Origin: JBDRRP01 sp964446485
GTDB lineage: Bacteria; Desulfobacterota; Desulfobacteria; Desulfobacterales; JBDRRP01
Reading direction: 5' to 3'
DNA: 64,000 nucleotides
Assembly: GCA_964446485.1 (NCBI GenBank)
Contig: CAYUOU010000012.1
Location: 1 to 64,000 of the forward strand
The notes beneath the pieces were generated by a model that had not been told where the DNA came from, searched no databases, and saw nothing but the letters and a program-made list of their open reading frames with translations. Made by a program: the position numbers and the translations under genes. Below, piece by piece: positions 50,903 through 60,383 of this stretch; positions within the stretch are counted from its first letter, which is position 1, and every line of letters starts with the position of its first letter.

Positions 50903-51799
50903 ATGACGATCACCATCGGTATTATATCCGTTCGGGGTGAAGACTACCCGCCCACGCGCCGGTTCATTGAAGCCGGCCGGGCGAAAGGCCATCGGGTGGT
51001 GGTGATTCACCCCTACCGGGTGTGGCCGGCGGTGGGGGGCGGTCCTTTGTCGTTGGTCCCCGCCGGCGGTGTCCAGTATGATGCCGTGATGCCGCGACAA
51101 GGCGCCGAGGTGGGGGACGGCTGCCTGCCGCTGGTCCGCCATTTCATGGATACGGATGCGGTCGTGATCAACGATCTCGACGCCATTACCGTGTGCCGGA
51201 ATCAGTTCCTGGCGCTTCAAAGACTGGTCCGCAGTGGGGTGCCGGTCCCTCACAGCGTATATATCAATGACATGTCGGGACTCGACGCAGCCTGTGGCGC
51301 ATTGCCGGGAGAAACAGTGGTGGTGAAACCGGTGGTTGGCCGCCAAGGCAAAGGGATTGTATGCATGGATCGCCTGGCGCCAAAGAAGCATCCTGTCGCC
51401 GGCATTCTGAAGAGCGGCAAAGGGGCGCTGCTGCAGGCGTTTATTCCCCCTGCGGGACGCAGGGATATTCGCGTCATGGTGGTCGGGGGCCGGGTGCTCG
51501 GCGCCATGGAACTCACGCCTCGTGAAGGCGATTTCAGGGCCAACTTCCACTTGAGCGGCAAGGCAGAACCGCTGGCATTGGAAGCCCATGTGGCCGATCT
51601 CGCCGTGACCGCCGCCGGTGCCGTGGGGGCGGAGATCGCGGGCGTGGATGCGGTCATCACCCCGGAGGGGCGGCCACTGGTACTCGAGGTCAATTATTCA
51701 CCCGGCTTTCAGGGTCTGGAGGCCGCCACCGGCATCGACGTTGCCGGTGGCATTCTGGATTATGTTGCCGAGAGGGTGGCCGGGGTTGGCATCGCCTGA
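50903..51799 (+). CDS. RimK-like ATP-grasp carboxylate-amine ligase
   Basis: A 298-aa protein of the RimK/LysX/glutathione-synthetase-like ATP-grasp group. It has an N-terminal alpha/beta lobe, a central VVVKPVVGRQGKGIVCM ATP loop, RRDIRVMVVGGRVLGAMELTPREGDFRANF, and the metal site LEVNYSPGFQGLEAATGIDVAG. It joins an amino acid (often glutamate) to a carboxylate through an acyl phosphate. It shares the GDFR-N motif with the enzyme at 44237-45250, but they are only distant relatives. The gap to the GNAT gene is 79 bases. Substrates are unknown. Confidence 0.85.
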   Translation: MTITIGIISVRGEDYPPTRRFIEAGRAKGHRVVVIHPYRVWPAVGGGPLSLVPAGGVQYDAVMPRQGAEVGDGCLPLVRHFMDTDAVVINDLDAITVCRNQFLALQRLVRSGVPVPHSVYINDMSGLDAACGALPGETVVVKPVVGRQGKGIVCMDRLAPKKHPVAGILKSGKGALLQAFIPPAGRRDIRVMVVGGRVLGAMELTPREGDFRANFHLSGKAEPLALEAHVADLAVTAAGAVGAEIAGVDAVITPEGRPLVLEVNYSPGFQGLEAATGIDVAGGILDYVAERVAGVGIA

Positions 51800-52087
51800 C
51801 GCGGATATCCAGAATGCTTCAATTGACGTTCTGGCTGTTTCGTAGGGGAGGTGTTTATCTTGCTCCCGCAATTGGTAACAATGGACCCATCGCCCGGTCC
51901 ACCGTGAGCGGGCGGGGATAAACCCCGCACCCTACATCATCTCAATCTTCGGGCCGTTCATTGGGGACCCCACGATAGGCGCTTCGGTGCAGCGGCGAAT
52001 ATCATCTTTTCGAACAGCGCATGCCCAGTCACCGGAGAATAATGCATAACCGAAAACCTACTCTTTAAGACGGGAGCGGTGCCTGCC

Positions 52088-53218
52088 ATGCGGATCAGCG
52101 ACATCGGCATCACAACGGAAAGCGGGCGCGCCAGGCTCCAAGCCAGGGTGCAGTGGGAGGACACCGCGCGTCCGGATGACGTCGTTTTTTTCGAAACCAC
52201 CCACGCCTTCGCCGAAGATATCGCCGTTACCGCCGACCCATTTGTCGTGGGGTGCCTGGTGCCGGCCGTCCATTTGGGCGAAAAGCGACTGACCGTGGAT
52301 GGCGGCATGTGCCCGGGATTGCGGGAGGGGCTCGTCACCGCTATGGGCATTCTCTCCCACTGGAGCGGCGGACGCTATCGGCCCCTCGCCATCGAGGCCG
52401 GATCATCCCGTGAAGATCCATGGCCATCAACCGCCCACAATGCCGGGCTTTGTCTCAGCGGCGGCATCGATTCCCTGGCGGCGCTGCGTGTGAACCGGCT
52501 TAACTACCGGCCTGAGGATCCCTGGTACATCAAAGACGGCCTCATGGTGCATGGGTTCGACATCGGCGGGGTTGCGGCCCGGGGCGCCAAATACCCGGTG
52601 TTCGATCGTGCCATGGCGGCTATGACGGCGGTGGCCGACGATGCCGGCATTACCCTGGTGCCGGTCTACACCAACGTGCGGCACCTCTGTGACGAAAGGG
52701 ATCTGTGGCTCACCTATTTCTTCGGGGCTGTTCTGGCGGCGGCCGGTCACGCCCTGGCCGGTCGATTGCGCCTGCTCTTCATTGCGTCTTCCTACGATAT
52801 TCCACACCTTCATCCCTGCGGGTCCCACCCGATGTTGGACCCCGAGTACAGCAGCCAAGCGCTTTTAGTGCGCCACCGGGATCTGGCCTTGAGCCGACTG
52901 GAGAAACACCGGATCGTCGCCGAATGGCCGGCGGCGTTCAACAACTTCAGGGTTTGCCTTGCCAATGTGCCCGACCGATTGAACTGCGGCCGCTGCGAAA
53001 AATGCGTACGCACCATGACGGAACTCACCGCCATCGGCAGACTCCAGGACACCCGTGCCTTCGTCGAAGACAAAGTGACGCCGGAGCACTTTGAGGGGTT
53101 CGATATCACCATCCGCGGTCGCGACCATTTCTACCGGGATTTGCTGGGCCCCCTGGCGGCGCAGGGGCGCCAGGACTTGGTGGGCACCATCCGCAGCAAG
53201 TTGGGGGATGCCGGCTGA
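52088..53218 (+). CDS. QueC-like PP-loop ATP pyrophosphatase with a four-cysteine metal site
   Basis: A 376-aa protein. Residues 122-134 hold the PP-loop of N-type ATP pyrophosphatases (SGGIDS at 124-129, followed by LAALR). Near the C-terminus four cysteines lie as C290-x9-C300-x2-C303-x2-C306, close to the C-x8-C-x2-C-x2-C zinc site of QueC. The 110 residues before the PP-loop are not recognised. QueC-type enzymes adenylate a carboxylate and attach nitrogen, so this enzyme may build an amide, nitrile or adenylated intermediate. ATG at 52088 lies 11 bases after GGGAG; a GTG at 52079 is an alternative. It is not a normal queuosine gene, because none of its partners are present. Confidence 0.75.
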   Translation: MRISDIGITTESGRARLQARVQWEDTARPDDVVFFETTHAFAEDIAVTADPFVVGCLVPAVHLGEKRLTVDGGMCPGLREGLVTAMGILSHWSGGRYRPLAIEAGSSREDPWPSTAHNAGLCLSGGIDSLAALRVNRLNYRPEDPWYIKDGLMVHGFDIGGVAARGAKYPVFDRAMAAMTAVADDAGITLVPVYTNVRHLCDERDLWLTYFFGAVLAAAGHALAGRLRLLFIASSYDIPHLHPCGSHPMLDPEYSSQALLVRHRDLALSRLEKHRIVAEWPAAFNNFRVCLANVPDRLNCGRCEKCVRTMTELTAIGRLQDTRAFVEDKVTPEHFEGFDITIRGRDHFYRDLLGPLAAQGRQDLVGTIRSKLGDAG

Positions 53219-53529
53219 CGGGCTGGTATTCGTTCAGAGCGCGGGGTTCCTGTGACATCATTCATTGGGGCCCGATGTGCGGCCAAATTAGGTTCGACAT
53301 TGCCTACGGAAAGTCCCGAATCACCCCGTTCGGCGTTTGAATACAGCTTGACAGCAATGCTAAAATATTAGATTAATTAAATGCCATTCAATTGAAAAAT
53401 TGAATGGCATTTAAGCTTCTGAATAAAACTCAACAGTCTGGAGGCGGAGCCTCGCAGCCTGTGGTCGACTTTCCGAAAACCATTCCGTCCACATTTCACC
53501 GTGTCGCTTTCAGTGGGGATTTTTGCATC
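53219..53529. other. 311-base intergenic region upstream of Liv operon B
   Basis: No gene is supported. It contains a TTGACA box at 53348-53353 and a very strong inverted repeat at 53377-53414. The reading frame that opens at 53404 extends the LivG gene upstream but has no start signal, and its predicted residues do not match the family. Confidence 0.65.
53348..53414 (+). promoter_or_regulatory. promoter-like box followed by a perfect 17-bp inverted repeat
   Basis: TTGACA (53348-53353) has TAGATT about 15 bases downstream. Directly after it TTAAATGCCATTCAATT and its exact complement enclose a GAAA loop (53377-53414). In DNA it could be an operator; in RNA it is a very stable hairpin about 115 bases before the LivG start. 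It has no T-tract. Confidence 0.5.
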
Positions 53530-54330
53530 ATGGAGATGCTTTCCGTCCACAACCTCTCTCTCTCTTTCGGCGGACTTCAGGTGCTGTCCGACATCAGTTT
53601 TAAAGTCAACCCGGGCGAAGTCTTCGCGATCATCGGCCCCAACGGTGCCGGGAAGACGTCGATACTCAACAGCATCAGCGGTTTCTACCGGCCGGAAAGC
53701 GGCCAGGTGGTCTTGGATGGCCAAGATGTCTCCCGCCTGTCTCCCGACCGCCGGGCCGCCCTGGGCTTGGGGCGGACCTTCCAGAACATCGCGCTTTATC
53801 GGGGAATGTCCGTCCTGGACAACATCAAGCTCGGGGCCCACGTGAATTTGCGCACCGGCCTTTTTCCCGCCCTGTGGTACTGGGGCAGCGCCCATCGGGA
53901 AGAAATGGCGCTGCGAAAGGAGATCGAGGAAGACGTCATCGATTTTCTCGAAATCGAGCCGATCCGCAGGTTGCCGGTGGGTGCGCTGGCCTATGGCCTT
54001 CAGAAACGGGTGGAACTGGCCCGGGCCCTGGCCATGCGTCCCAAAATACTGCTCATGGACGAGCCGGTGGCTGGCATGAACGCCGAAGAAACCGAAGACA
54101 TGGCACGCTTTATTCTCGATATCAGGGAAGAGCGCGGTATCACCATCGTGCTCATCGAGCACGACATGAAGGTGATCATGGACATTTCCGACAGGGTGCT
54201 GGTGCTCAATTTCGGCCAGAAACTGGCCGAGGGAAAACCGGCCGCGGTGCAGCGGCACCCCGACGTCATCACGGCATATTTAGGAGAGAAAAAGGGCGGC
54301 AATGGACATCTTCCTGCAACTTCTGGTTAG
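53530..54330 (+). CDS. livG: Liv-type ABC transporter ATP-binding protein (LivG), locus B
   Basis: A 266-aa ATPase with Walker A GPNGAGKTS, LGRTFQN, signature-region YGLQKRVELARAL, Walker B LLMDEPVAGMN and IEHDMKVIMDISDRV. ATG at 53530 starts the family-typical SVHNLSLSFGG. The stop overlaps the permease start by 29 bases. It corresponds to the LivG at 29855-30664, but gene order differs between the two loci. Confidence 0.91.
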   Translation: MEMLSVHNLSLSFGGLQVLSDISFKVNPGEVFAIIGPNGAGKTSILNSISGFYRPESGQVVLDGQDVSRLSPDRRAALGLGRTFQNIALYRGMSVLDNIKLGAHVNLRTGLFPALWYWGSAHREEMALRKEIEEDVIDFLEIEPIRRLPVGALAYGLQKRVELARALAMRPKILLMDEPVAGMNAEETEDMARFILDIREERGITIVLIEHDMKVIMDISDRVLVLNFGQKLAEGKPAAVQRHPDVITAYLGEKKGGNGHLPATSG

Positions 54331-55186
54331 CGGCGTGGCGGTGGGTGGTGTGTACGCCCTCATCGCCCTGGGTTTTGTGCTGATCTACAAGGCTACCAGC
54401 ATCATCAATTTCGCCACGGGCGAGTTCATGATGACCGGCGCCTTTATCTTCTATTCCCTGATGGTCTATGCGGGGATGCCGGCCGTTCCCGCTTTTATCG
54501 GGGTCATGGCCTGTGCCGCATTGCTCGGTTTTATCGTGGAGCGCCTGATCCTGCGGCATATGCTCGGGCAGCCCACGATCAGCATCGTCATGGTGACCAT
54601 TGGTTTGAGCTCCATTCTCATGGGGCTGGCGGAGATGATCTGGGGGGCGGAGTTCAAAAGCTTTCCTGCCATTTTCCCGAGGGCGCCGATCATTGTCGGC
54701 GACATCGTTCTGCGCTCCAACATGTTCTACGGGTTCGTCATTTCAGCGGTGGCCGTCGTCATTTTTTCCCTGCTATTCAAGTACGCCAAGGTCGGGGTGG
54801 CCATGCGCGCCACAGCGGCGGACCAGACGGCCGCATTCTCCATGGGCATCAACGTCAAGTCCATGTTCACCCTGTCCTGGGCGCTGGGTGCCATTGCCGC
54901 TTCCATGGGCGGCATCATCATCGGCAACATCGGTGGGGTGCATCCCTCCCTGGGCCATATCGGCCTCAAAATCTTCCCCGTCGTCATTTTGGGAGGTCTC
55001 GACTCCATTTTCGGCGCTGTCCTGGGCGGCTTTATCGTCGGTATCGTTGAGAACATGGCCGGCGGCTACCTGGACCCCTATTTCCATGGCGGCGTGAAGG
55101 ATGTCGCGCCCTTCGTGGTGCTCGTTTTGATCCTGTTGGTCAAACCCTATGGCCTTTTCGGCAAGGAAGAAATCGAACGGCTGTAA
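54302..55186 (+). CDS. livH: Liv-type ABC transporter permease (LivH), locus B
   Basis: A 294-aa permease with VSGVAVGGVYALIALGFVLIYKATSIINFATGEFMM at its start, the RATAADQTAAFSMGINV coupling loop and a C-terminal GGLDSIFGAVLGGFIVGIVENMAGGYL. It builds the channel with LivM. The start lies inside the end of the livG gene. Confidence 0.93.
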   Translation: MDIFLQLLVSGVAVGGVYALIALGFVLIYKATSIINFATGEFMMTGAFIFYSLMVYAGMPAVPAFIGVMACAALLGFIVERLILRHMLGQPTISIVMVTIGLSSILMGLAEMIWGAEFKSFPAIFPRAPIIVGDIVLRSNMFYGFVISAVAVVIFSLLFKYAKVGVAMRATAADQTAAFSMGINVKSMFTLSWALGAIAASMGGIIIGNIGGVHPSLGHIGLKIFPVVILGGLDSIFGAVLGGFIVGIVENMAGGYLDPYFHGGVKDVAPFVVLVLILLVKPYGLFGKEEIERL

Positions 55187-55204
55187 CGGGAGATCGGTGC
55201 GATC

Positions 55205-56248
55205 ATGAGAATCGGCGACTTCAAGGAAACTTACGCATCGGACGAGGCCATTTTTCGCACCCCCACCGTGCGCGTGTGGATGGGGATGCTTTTCGCTGCC
55301 CTGCTGATCTTCCCGTTTTTAGCCGGCGAATACCTGCTTTACATGGCCAACCTGGTCGGGGTGGCTATTGTTGCCGCCGTGGGCCTCAACATTCTCACCG
55401 GCTATGCCGGCCAGATCTCGCTGGGCCATGCCGCCTTCGTTGGCATCGGGGCGTACACGGCCGCGATATTAACCACCCGGCTGAACGTGCCGTTTCTGAT
55501 CTGCCTGCCCCTTTCGGGGGTGTCGGCCGCATTCTTTGGCATGATCGTCGGCGGCCCCTCCATGCGCATGAAGGGGCTCTACCTGTGCATCGCCACCCTG
55601 GCCGCCCAGGTCATCTTCGAATTCGTGTTTGTCCATTGGGAATCGATGACCGGCGGCATCCGGGGCATCAACCTGCCCGCGCCCACGGTGTTTGGGCTGG
55701 TGTTGGACAACGAGTTCAAGTTCTACTTCGTGACGCTGGCCGTGGTGATCGTCGTCGTGACCGCTGCCAGCAATCTTTTTCGGACGCGTGTCGGACGAGC
55801 ATTTATCGCCATCCGGGACCGGGACATATCCGCCGAGTTGATGGGAATCAATCTGTTCCGCTACAAGATGTACGCCTTCGGCATCAGTTCTTTCATTGCC
55901 GGCATCGCCGGCTGCCTGTGGGTCAATTTTCTGAGAACGGTAACCCCGGAGCATTTCCCGCTGCTTGAGAGCGTCCGCTATCTCGCCATGATCATCGTGG
56001 GCGGACTCGGCAGCATTCTCGGTGCCATCTACGGGGCGATTTTCATGACCCTGGTGCCGGAGATTCTGAAGAACGCGCTGGGGTTGCTCGCCCACCAATT
56101 TCCCACCGCCATGAGTTACCTGTTTCCCATGCAGGAAGTCGTTTTCGGGCTGCTCATCGTGGTGTTTTTGGTGCTGGAGCCGCACGGATTGGCGGAAATC
56201 TGGCGCCGGGTGAAGGACTATTTTCGATTGTGGCCGTTTGAACACTGA
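55205..56248 (+). CDS. livM: Liv-type ABC transporter permease (LivM), locus B
   Basis: A 347-aa permease with GLNILTGYAGQISLGHAAFVGIGAYTA and the coupling segment FRTRVGRAFIAIRDRDISAELMGINL. GGGAG lies upstream of the ATG. It sits between LivH and the binding-protein gene, with 16 bases to the latter. Confidence 0.93.
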   Translation: MRIGDFKETYASDEAIFRTPTVRVWMGMLFAALLIFPFLAGEYLLYMANLVGVAIVAAVGLNILTGYAGQISLGHAAFVGIGAYTAAILTTRLNVPFLICLPLSGVSAAFFGMIVGGPSMRMKGLYLCIATLAAQVIFEFVFVHWESMTGGIRGINLPAPTVFGLVLDNEFKFYFVTLAVVIVVVTAASNLFRTRVGRAFIAIRDRDISAELMGINLFRYKMYAFGISSFIAGIAGCLWVNFLRTVTPEHFPLLESVRYLAMIIVGGLGSILGAIYGAIFMTLVPEILKNALGLLAHQFPTAMSYLFPMQEVVFGLLIVVFLVLEPHGLAEIWRRVKDYFRLWPFEH

Positions 56249-56264
56249 CCAAAGGGAGGGAATT

Positions 56265-57446
56265 ATGAACAAGGTTAAATTGTGGATCGTATGGGCCGTC
56301 GTCGTTTTAATGTTTGGGAGCGTGGGGAGCGTTTTCGCCGCCGATGAGGTTAAAGTCGGCGCCTGCCAGCCGATCACCGGCCGGTTTGCCTTTGCCGGCA
56401 AACACATCAACGAAGGGCTCATGGACTCCCTCGGCTATGCCAACGAGCAGGGCGGCGTCAACGGTATGAAACTCAACTACATTTATCAGGACACCGGCTA
56501 CGATCTCAAACGCGCCATTGCTTCCTTCAAGCAAATGATGGCCCAAGACAATCCGGTCATGATGTACGGTGAGTCCACAGGACAGGGAAAGGCCCTGGCC
56601 CCGGAGATCAACGACCGATACCGTGTCGTGTACGGCTCGACGAGTTTCTCCGAAGAACTCAGTGACCGCAAGACCAACCCCTATATGTTCGTCAGCGGTC
56701 CCACCTATGCCCAGCAGTTCGGGGTACTGCTCAAGTACATTGCCGACAACCCGAAGAAAAAGGGCGTCCGGCCGCGGGTGGCGTTCTTCTACAGCGATAC
56801 GGAATTCGGCCGCGACCCCATTCCCTACGCCCGTGAAAAGGCGAAAGAACTGGGGATCGACGTCGTGGCTGAAGAGGTCACGAAAGTCGGTGCCGTGGAC
56901 GTAACCAGCCAGCTGCTGGATCTCAAGCGAAACAAACCCGACTTCTGCATCTTCCAGGGCTACGTGGTATCGCCCATACCGGCGGTCATTACCGGCGCCA
57001 AGGATTTCGGTCTGGACATTACCTTTATGGGCACCTTCTGGGCCATGAGCAAGATGCTGCTCGACAAGCTCGGTCCGGACGGGGAAGGCTACATGGGTGT
57101 CATGCCTTACAGCTACTGGTACATGGACGATGTTCCCATGATTCAGGCGATGCATAAGTACAACAAGAAACACTATCCGGATGTGACCTACCGGCCCAAC
57201 TCCTACATGCAGGGGTGGTTCACCGGCATGGTGTTCACGAAGATCGCCCGCATGTGTGCGGAAAAGAACCTGCCCATCACCGGCGAGAACCTGAAGGACA
57301 TGATCCCCCAGATCAAAAACTGGGATACCGGCGGCCTGGCCGGCGTGGTGAGCTTCGGCGGCACCAATGCCACCGCCATGGGAAAGGTGTACAAAGCCCA
57401 AGGCGGAAAATACGTCGCGGTGTCGGATTGGATCTATCTGAATTGA
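56265..57446 (+). CDS. Liv-type ABC transporter substrate-binding protein, locus B
   Basis: A 393-aa binding protein with a signal peptide (LWIVWAVVVLMFGSVGSVFAAD) and the type-1 periplasmic fold (GACQPITGRFAFAGKHINEG, YGESTGQGKALAPEIN, RVAFFYSDTEFGRD). AGGGAGGG precedes the ATG at 56265. It shares only the general fold with the binding protein of locus A, so the two loci may take different acids. Confidence 0.91.
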   Translation: MNKVKLWIVWAVVVLMFGSVGSVFAADEVKVGACQPITGRFAFAGKHINEGLMDSLGYANEQGGVNGMKLNYIYQDTGYDLKRAIASFKQMMAQDNPVMMYGESTGQGKALAPEINDRYRVVYGSTSFSEELSDRKTNPYMFVSGPTYAQQFGVLLKYIADNPKKKGVRPRVAFFYSDTEFGRDPIPYAREKAKELGIDVVAEEVTKVGAVDVTSQLLDLKRNKPDFCIFQGYVVSPIPAVITGAKDFGLDITFMGTFWAMSKMLLDKLGPDGEGYMGVMPYSYWYMDDVPMIQAMHKYNKKHYPDVTYRPNSYMQGWFTGMVFTKIARMCAEKNLPITGENLKDMIPQIKNWDTGGLAGVVSFGGTNATAMGKVYKAQGGKYVAVSDWIYLN

Positions 57447-57572
57447 TGGGGAAACACCAAGGCCGCGGGTTTCAAGCTGACCCGCGGCCGCCACATACGG
57501 CGCTGATCGGTGCGGTGGGTCCTTTACCCCATCGCGCACCATGACGCCCGTAACCGCTCTCAGGAGAACGCT

Positions 57573-58376
57573 TTGGCGGCCATCCTTGAAGTCAACAACA
57601 TCGAGGTGATTTACAACAACGTGATCCTGGTCCTCAAGGGGCTGTCCCTCAAGGTGGACGACGGCGCCATCGTTGCGCTGCTGGGCTCCAACGGCGCCGG
57701 CAAATCCACAACCCTCAAGGCCATTTCAGGATTACTGCCCCTGGAGGACGGCGAGATTACCGAAGGGCGCATCCTGTACCAGGGGCGGTCCATGGCGGGC
57801 AAGGCCCCTCACCAGATCGTCCGCGAGGGCATCTTCCAGGTCATGGAAGGGCGCCGCGTGTTCGAAGACCTCACCGTGGAAGAGAACCTGGCCTGCGGAG
57901 CCTATACGCGAAAAGACCGGGGCGGCGTCGCCCGGGACATCGAGAAATGCTTCGAATATTTTCCGGTGTTAAAAAACCGCATCAAACGCCTGGCCGGATA
58001 CTTGAGCGGCGGCGAGCAGCAGATGCTGGTCATCAGCCGGGCGCTGTTGGCACAACCCAAAGTGATGATGCTTGACGAGCCTTCCATGGGACTCGCACCG
58101 ATGCTGGTGGAGGAGATTTTCGGCATCATTCAGCTGATCAACCAAAAAGAGGGAACCACCATTTTGCTTGTCGAGCAAAACGCCCAAATGGCGTTGGACA
58201 TCAGTTCCTACGGCTACATCATGGAAAACGGCCGTGTGGTGCTGGACGGCCCCGTCGATCTGTTGATCAACGATAGGGACGTGCAGGAATTTTACATGGG
58301 GGTGGGGCAGAGCGCTGAAAAGACCAGCTATCGGGATGTCAAGCACTACAAGCGGAGGAAACGATGGTTGAGTTGA
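57573..58376 (+). CDS. livF: Liv-type ABC transporter ATP-binding protein (LivF), locus B
   Basis: A 267-aa ATPase with Walker A GSNGAGKSTT, signature LSGGEQQMLVISRAL, Walker B VMMLDEPSMGLAP, and a C-terminal tail after DVQEFYMGV that ends in HYKRRKRWLS, like the tail in locus A. TTG at 57573 is chosen as start because AGGAGA lies five bases upstream and the family's conserved sequence begins here. The stop overlaps the acyl-CoA synthetase start by 13 bases. Confidence 0.9.
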   Translation: MAAILEVNNIEVIYNNVILVLKGLSLKVDDGAIVALLGSNGAGKSTTLKAISGLLPLEDGEITEGRILYQGRSMAGKAPHQIVREGIFQVMEGRRVFEDLTVEENLACGAYTRKDRGGVARDIEKCFEYFPVLKNRIKRLAGYLSGGEQQMLVISRALLAQPKVMMLDEPSMGLAPMLVEEIFGIIQLINQKEGTTILLVEQNAQMALDISSYGYIMENGRVVLDGPVDLLINDRDVQEFYMGVGQSAEKTSYRDVKHYKRRKRWLS

Positions 58377-60175
58377 CCGGGAAAACCCTGCCACAGGTCT
58401 TTTTGGAGCAGGCGGCGCTGCGCGGGGATGGCGTGGCCCTGCGTGAAAAGGATTTCGGCATCTGGCAGCGGGTCACCTGGAATCAGTATCTGGAGCATGT
58501 CCGGCATTTCTCGTTGGGTCTTCGGCACCTGGGGTTTCAACGCGGCGATCATCTGGCCGTCCTCAGCGAAAACTGCCGGGAGTGGCTCTACGCCGGTATG
58601 GGTGCGATCAGTCTTGGCGGCGTGGTGCTGGGCGTTTACTCCACCAGCCCATATCCGGAGGTTCACTACGTGGTGAAGCACTCCGACGCGGTCATGGTGG
58701 TGTGTGAAGACCAGGAGCAGACCGACAAGATTCTCGAGGTCATCGACGACCTTCCCAAGATCAAGAAGATCATCGTCAAGGACATGAAGGGGCTGCGGCG
58801 GTATCCGAAAGAAAACATCATCTCTTTTGAAGATGTCGAGCGCTTGGGCCGCGACCTTGCCGAAAAGGAGCCCGAGCGATTCGAAACAGAGGCCCGACAG
58901 GGAAACGCCGAGGATGTCTGCATCATGATCTACACCTCGGGGACCACCGGGCCGCCCAAGGGCGCCATGGTCAATCATCGCAACGTCGAGGCCATGACCC
59001 GCGCGGCGGCCGAGGCCATGGACATTGCCGACACCGACAGCGTGGTTTCCTACCTTCCGCTCTGCCACGTGGCCGAGCAGATCTTCAGCCTTTACCTGCC
59101 CCTGTACTATGGCGTCAGGGTCAATTTCGCCGAAAGCATCGCCACCATACAGAGCGATTTGAGGGAGATTGCGCCCACGGTGTTTCTCGGCGTGCCGCGT
59201 ATCTGGGAGAAATTGCAGAATTCCATCGTGGTGAATATCCAAGACTCGTCGTGGCTCAAACGGACGATCTTTACCACCTGTATGAACGTCGGACACCGGG
59301 TCTGTGATCTGCGGCTGGCGGGCCAGCGGGTCGGGTTTGACCTCCGGCTGGCGTGGTGGGCCGGCTATGGGTTGATTTTCAGGGCATTGCAGAATTTCGT
59401 CGGGCTGCGGAAAGTGCGGCTTTGTTTTTCCGCCGCCGCCAAGGTGAGCCCCGAAGTGCTGCGGTTTTTCCACGCCATCGGCATCCGCGTCAAGGAAGGC
59501 TATGGCATGACCGAGTGCACGGGCCTTTCCTTCATCCACATGGGCGACGACATCACCCTCGGCACCGTGGGAAAACCCCTGGCGTGCATCGAATTCCGCA
59601 TCGCCCCGGACGGGGAGCTGATGAAGCGGGGCCCCAGCATCTTCGCCGGCTACCACAAGAACCCGGAAGCCACGGCAGCTGCAATTGTCGACGGGTGGCT
59701 CTTGACCGGAGACATTGCCGAGGTGGACGACAACGGCCATCTGGCCATTGTGGATCGCAAAAAAGACATTCTCATCACATCCGGCGGCAAAAACATCGCG
59801 CCCTCCCTGGTGGAGAATGAACTCAAGGTGAGCCCTTACATCAAGGAAGCCATCGTGCTCGGTGACGGAAAGAAATTCGTGTCGGCGCTGATCCAGATCG
59901 ATTTCGAAAACATGGGCAAATGGGCCACCGACCAGCGGCTTCCGTACACGAACTTCAAATCCCTCTCACAACTGCCGGAAGTGCGGAAGAAAATTCAGGC
60001 CGAAGTGGACCGCGTCAACGAGCGGTTCGCCCGTGTGGAAAACGTCCGCAAATTTCTCCTGCTCACCAAGGAACTCGACCACGACGATGACGAAATGACC
60101 GCCACCATGAAGGTCCGCCGGGCCACCATCTACAAAAAATTCACCAGCGAGATCGAAGAAATCTACGGTGTCTAA
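58364..60175 (+). CDS. long-chain-type acyl-CoA synthetase (AMP-forming), locus B
   Basis: A 603-aa AMP-binding enzyme with IYTSGTTGPPKGAM near residue 188, EGYGMTECTGLSF near 380, LTGDIAEVDDNGHL and IVDRKKDILITSGGKNIAPS. It activates a carboxylic acid to its CoA ester. It is translationally coupled to the LivF-like gene. With locus A it forms two independent transporter-plus-ligase loci in one window. The substrate cannot be told from sequence. Confidence 0.92.
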   Translation: MVELTGKTLPQVFLEQAALRGDGVALREKDFGIWQRVTWNQYLEHVRHFSLGLRHLGFQRGDHLAVLSENCREWLYAGMGAISLGGVVLGVYSTSPYPEVHYVVKHSDAVMVVCEDQEQTDKILEVIDDLPKIKKIIVKDMKGLRRYPKENIISFEDVERLGRDLAEKEPERFETEARQGNAEDVCIMIYTSGTTGPPKGAMVNHRNVEAMTRAAAEAMDIADTDSVVSYLPLCHVAEQIFSLYLPLYYGVRVNFAESIATIQSDLREIAPTVFLGVPRIWEKLQNSIVVNIQDSSWLKRTIFTTCMNVGHRVCDLRLAGQRVGFDLRLAWWAGYGLIFRALQNFVGLRKVRLCFSAAAKVSPEVLRFFHAIGIRVKEGYGMTECTGLSFIHMGDDITLGTVGKPLACIEFRIAPDGELMKRGPSIFAGYHKNPEATAAAIVDGWLLTGDIAEVDDNGHLAIVDRKKDILITSGGKNIAPSLVENELKVSPYIKEAIVLGDGKKFVSALIQIDFENMGKWATDQRLPYTNFKSLSQLPEVRKKIQAEVDRVNERFARVENVRKFLLLTKELDHDDDEMTATMKVRRATIYKKFTSEIEEIYGV

Positions 60176-60383
60176 CCGAAATCACGCTCGCACCGTCTAA
60201 CATCCCGCGAGGCATTCGTATCGCTTGGCGACTGGCGCCGGTGTTTTACGGCCAACGCCTCCCTTACGAAGCAGCCAGGGCGCCATCTGGAGAATATTGG
60301 ACAACCCGATTGGAGAATTTAGACTTTACGGGGCCATCAACGCTTGAGTGGCGTGACCGGGCATGTGGCTAAGGCGAGGAGAC

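Noticed and set aside
51851..51907. possible micropeptide between the ATP-grasp and PP-loop genes
   Set aside because: A GTG or TTG start near a GGGGAG would give only 15-18 residues; the spacing is poor and there is no precursor-like composition.
58346..59740. 464-aa open frame on the minus strand
   Set aside because: It is antisense to the acyl-CoA synthetase of locus B and shows no family motif.
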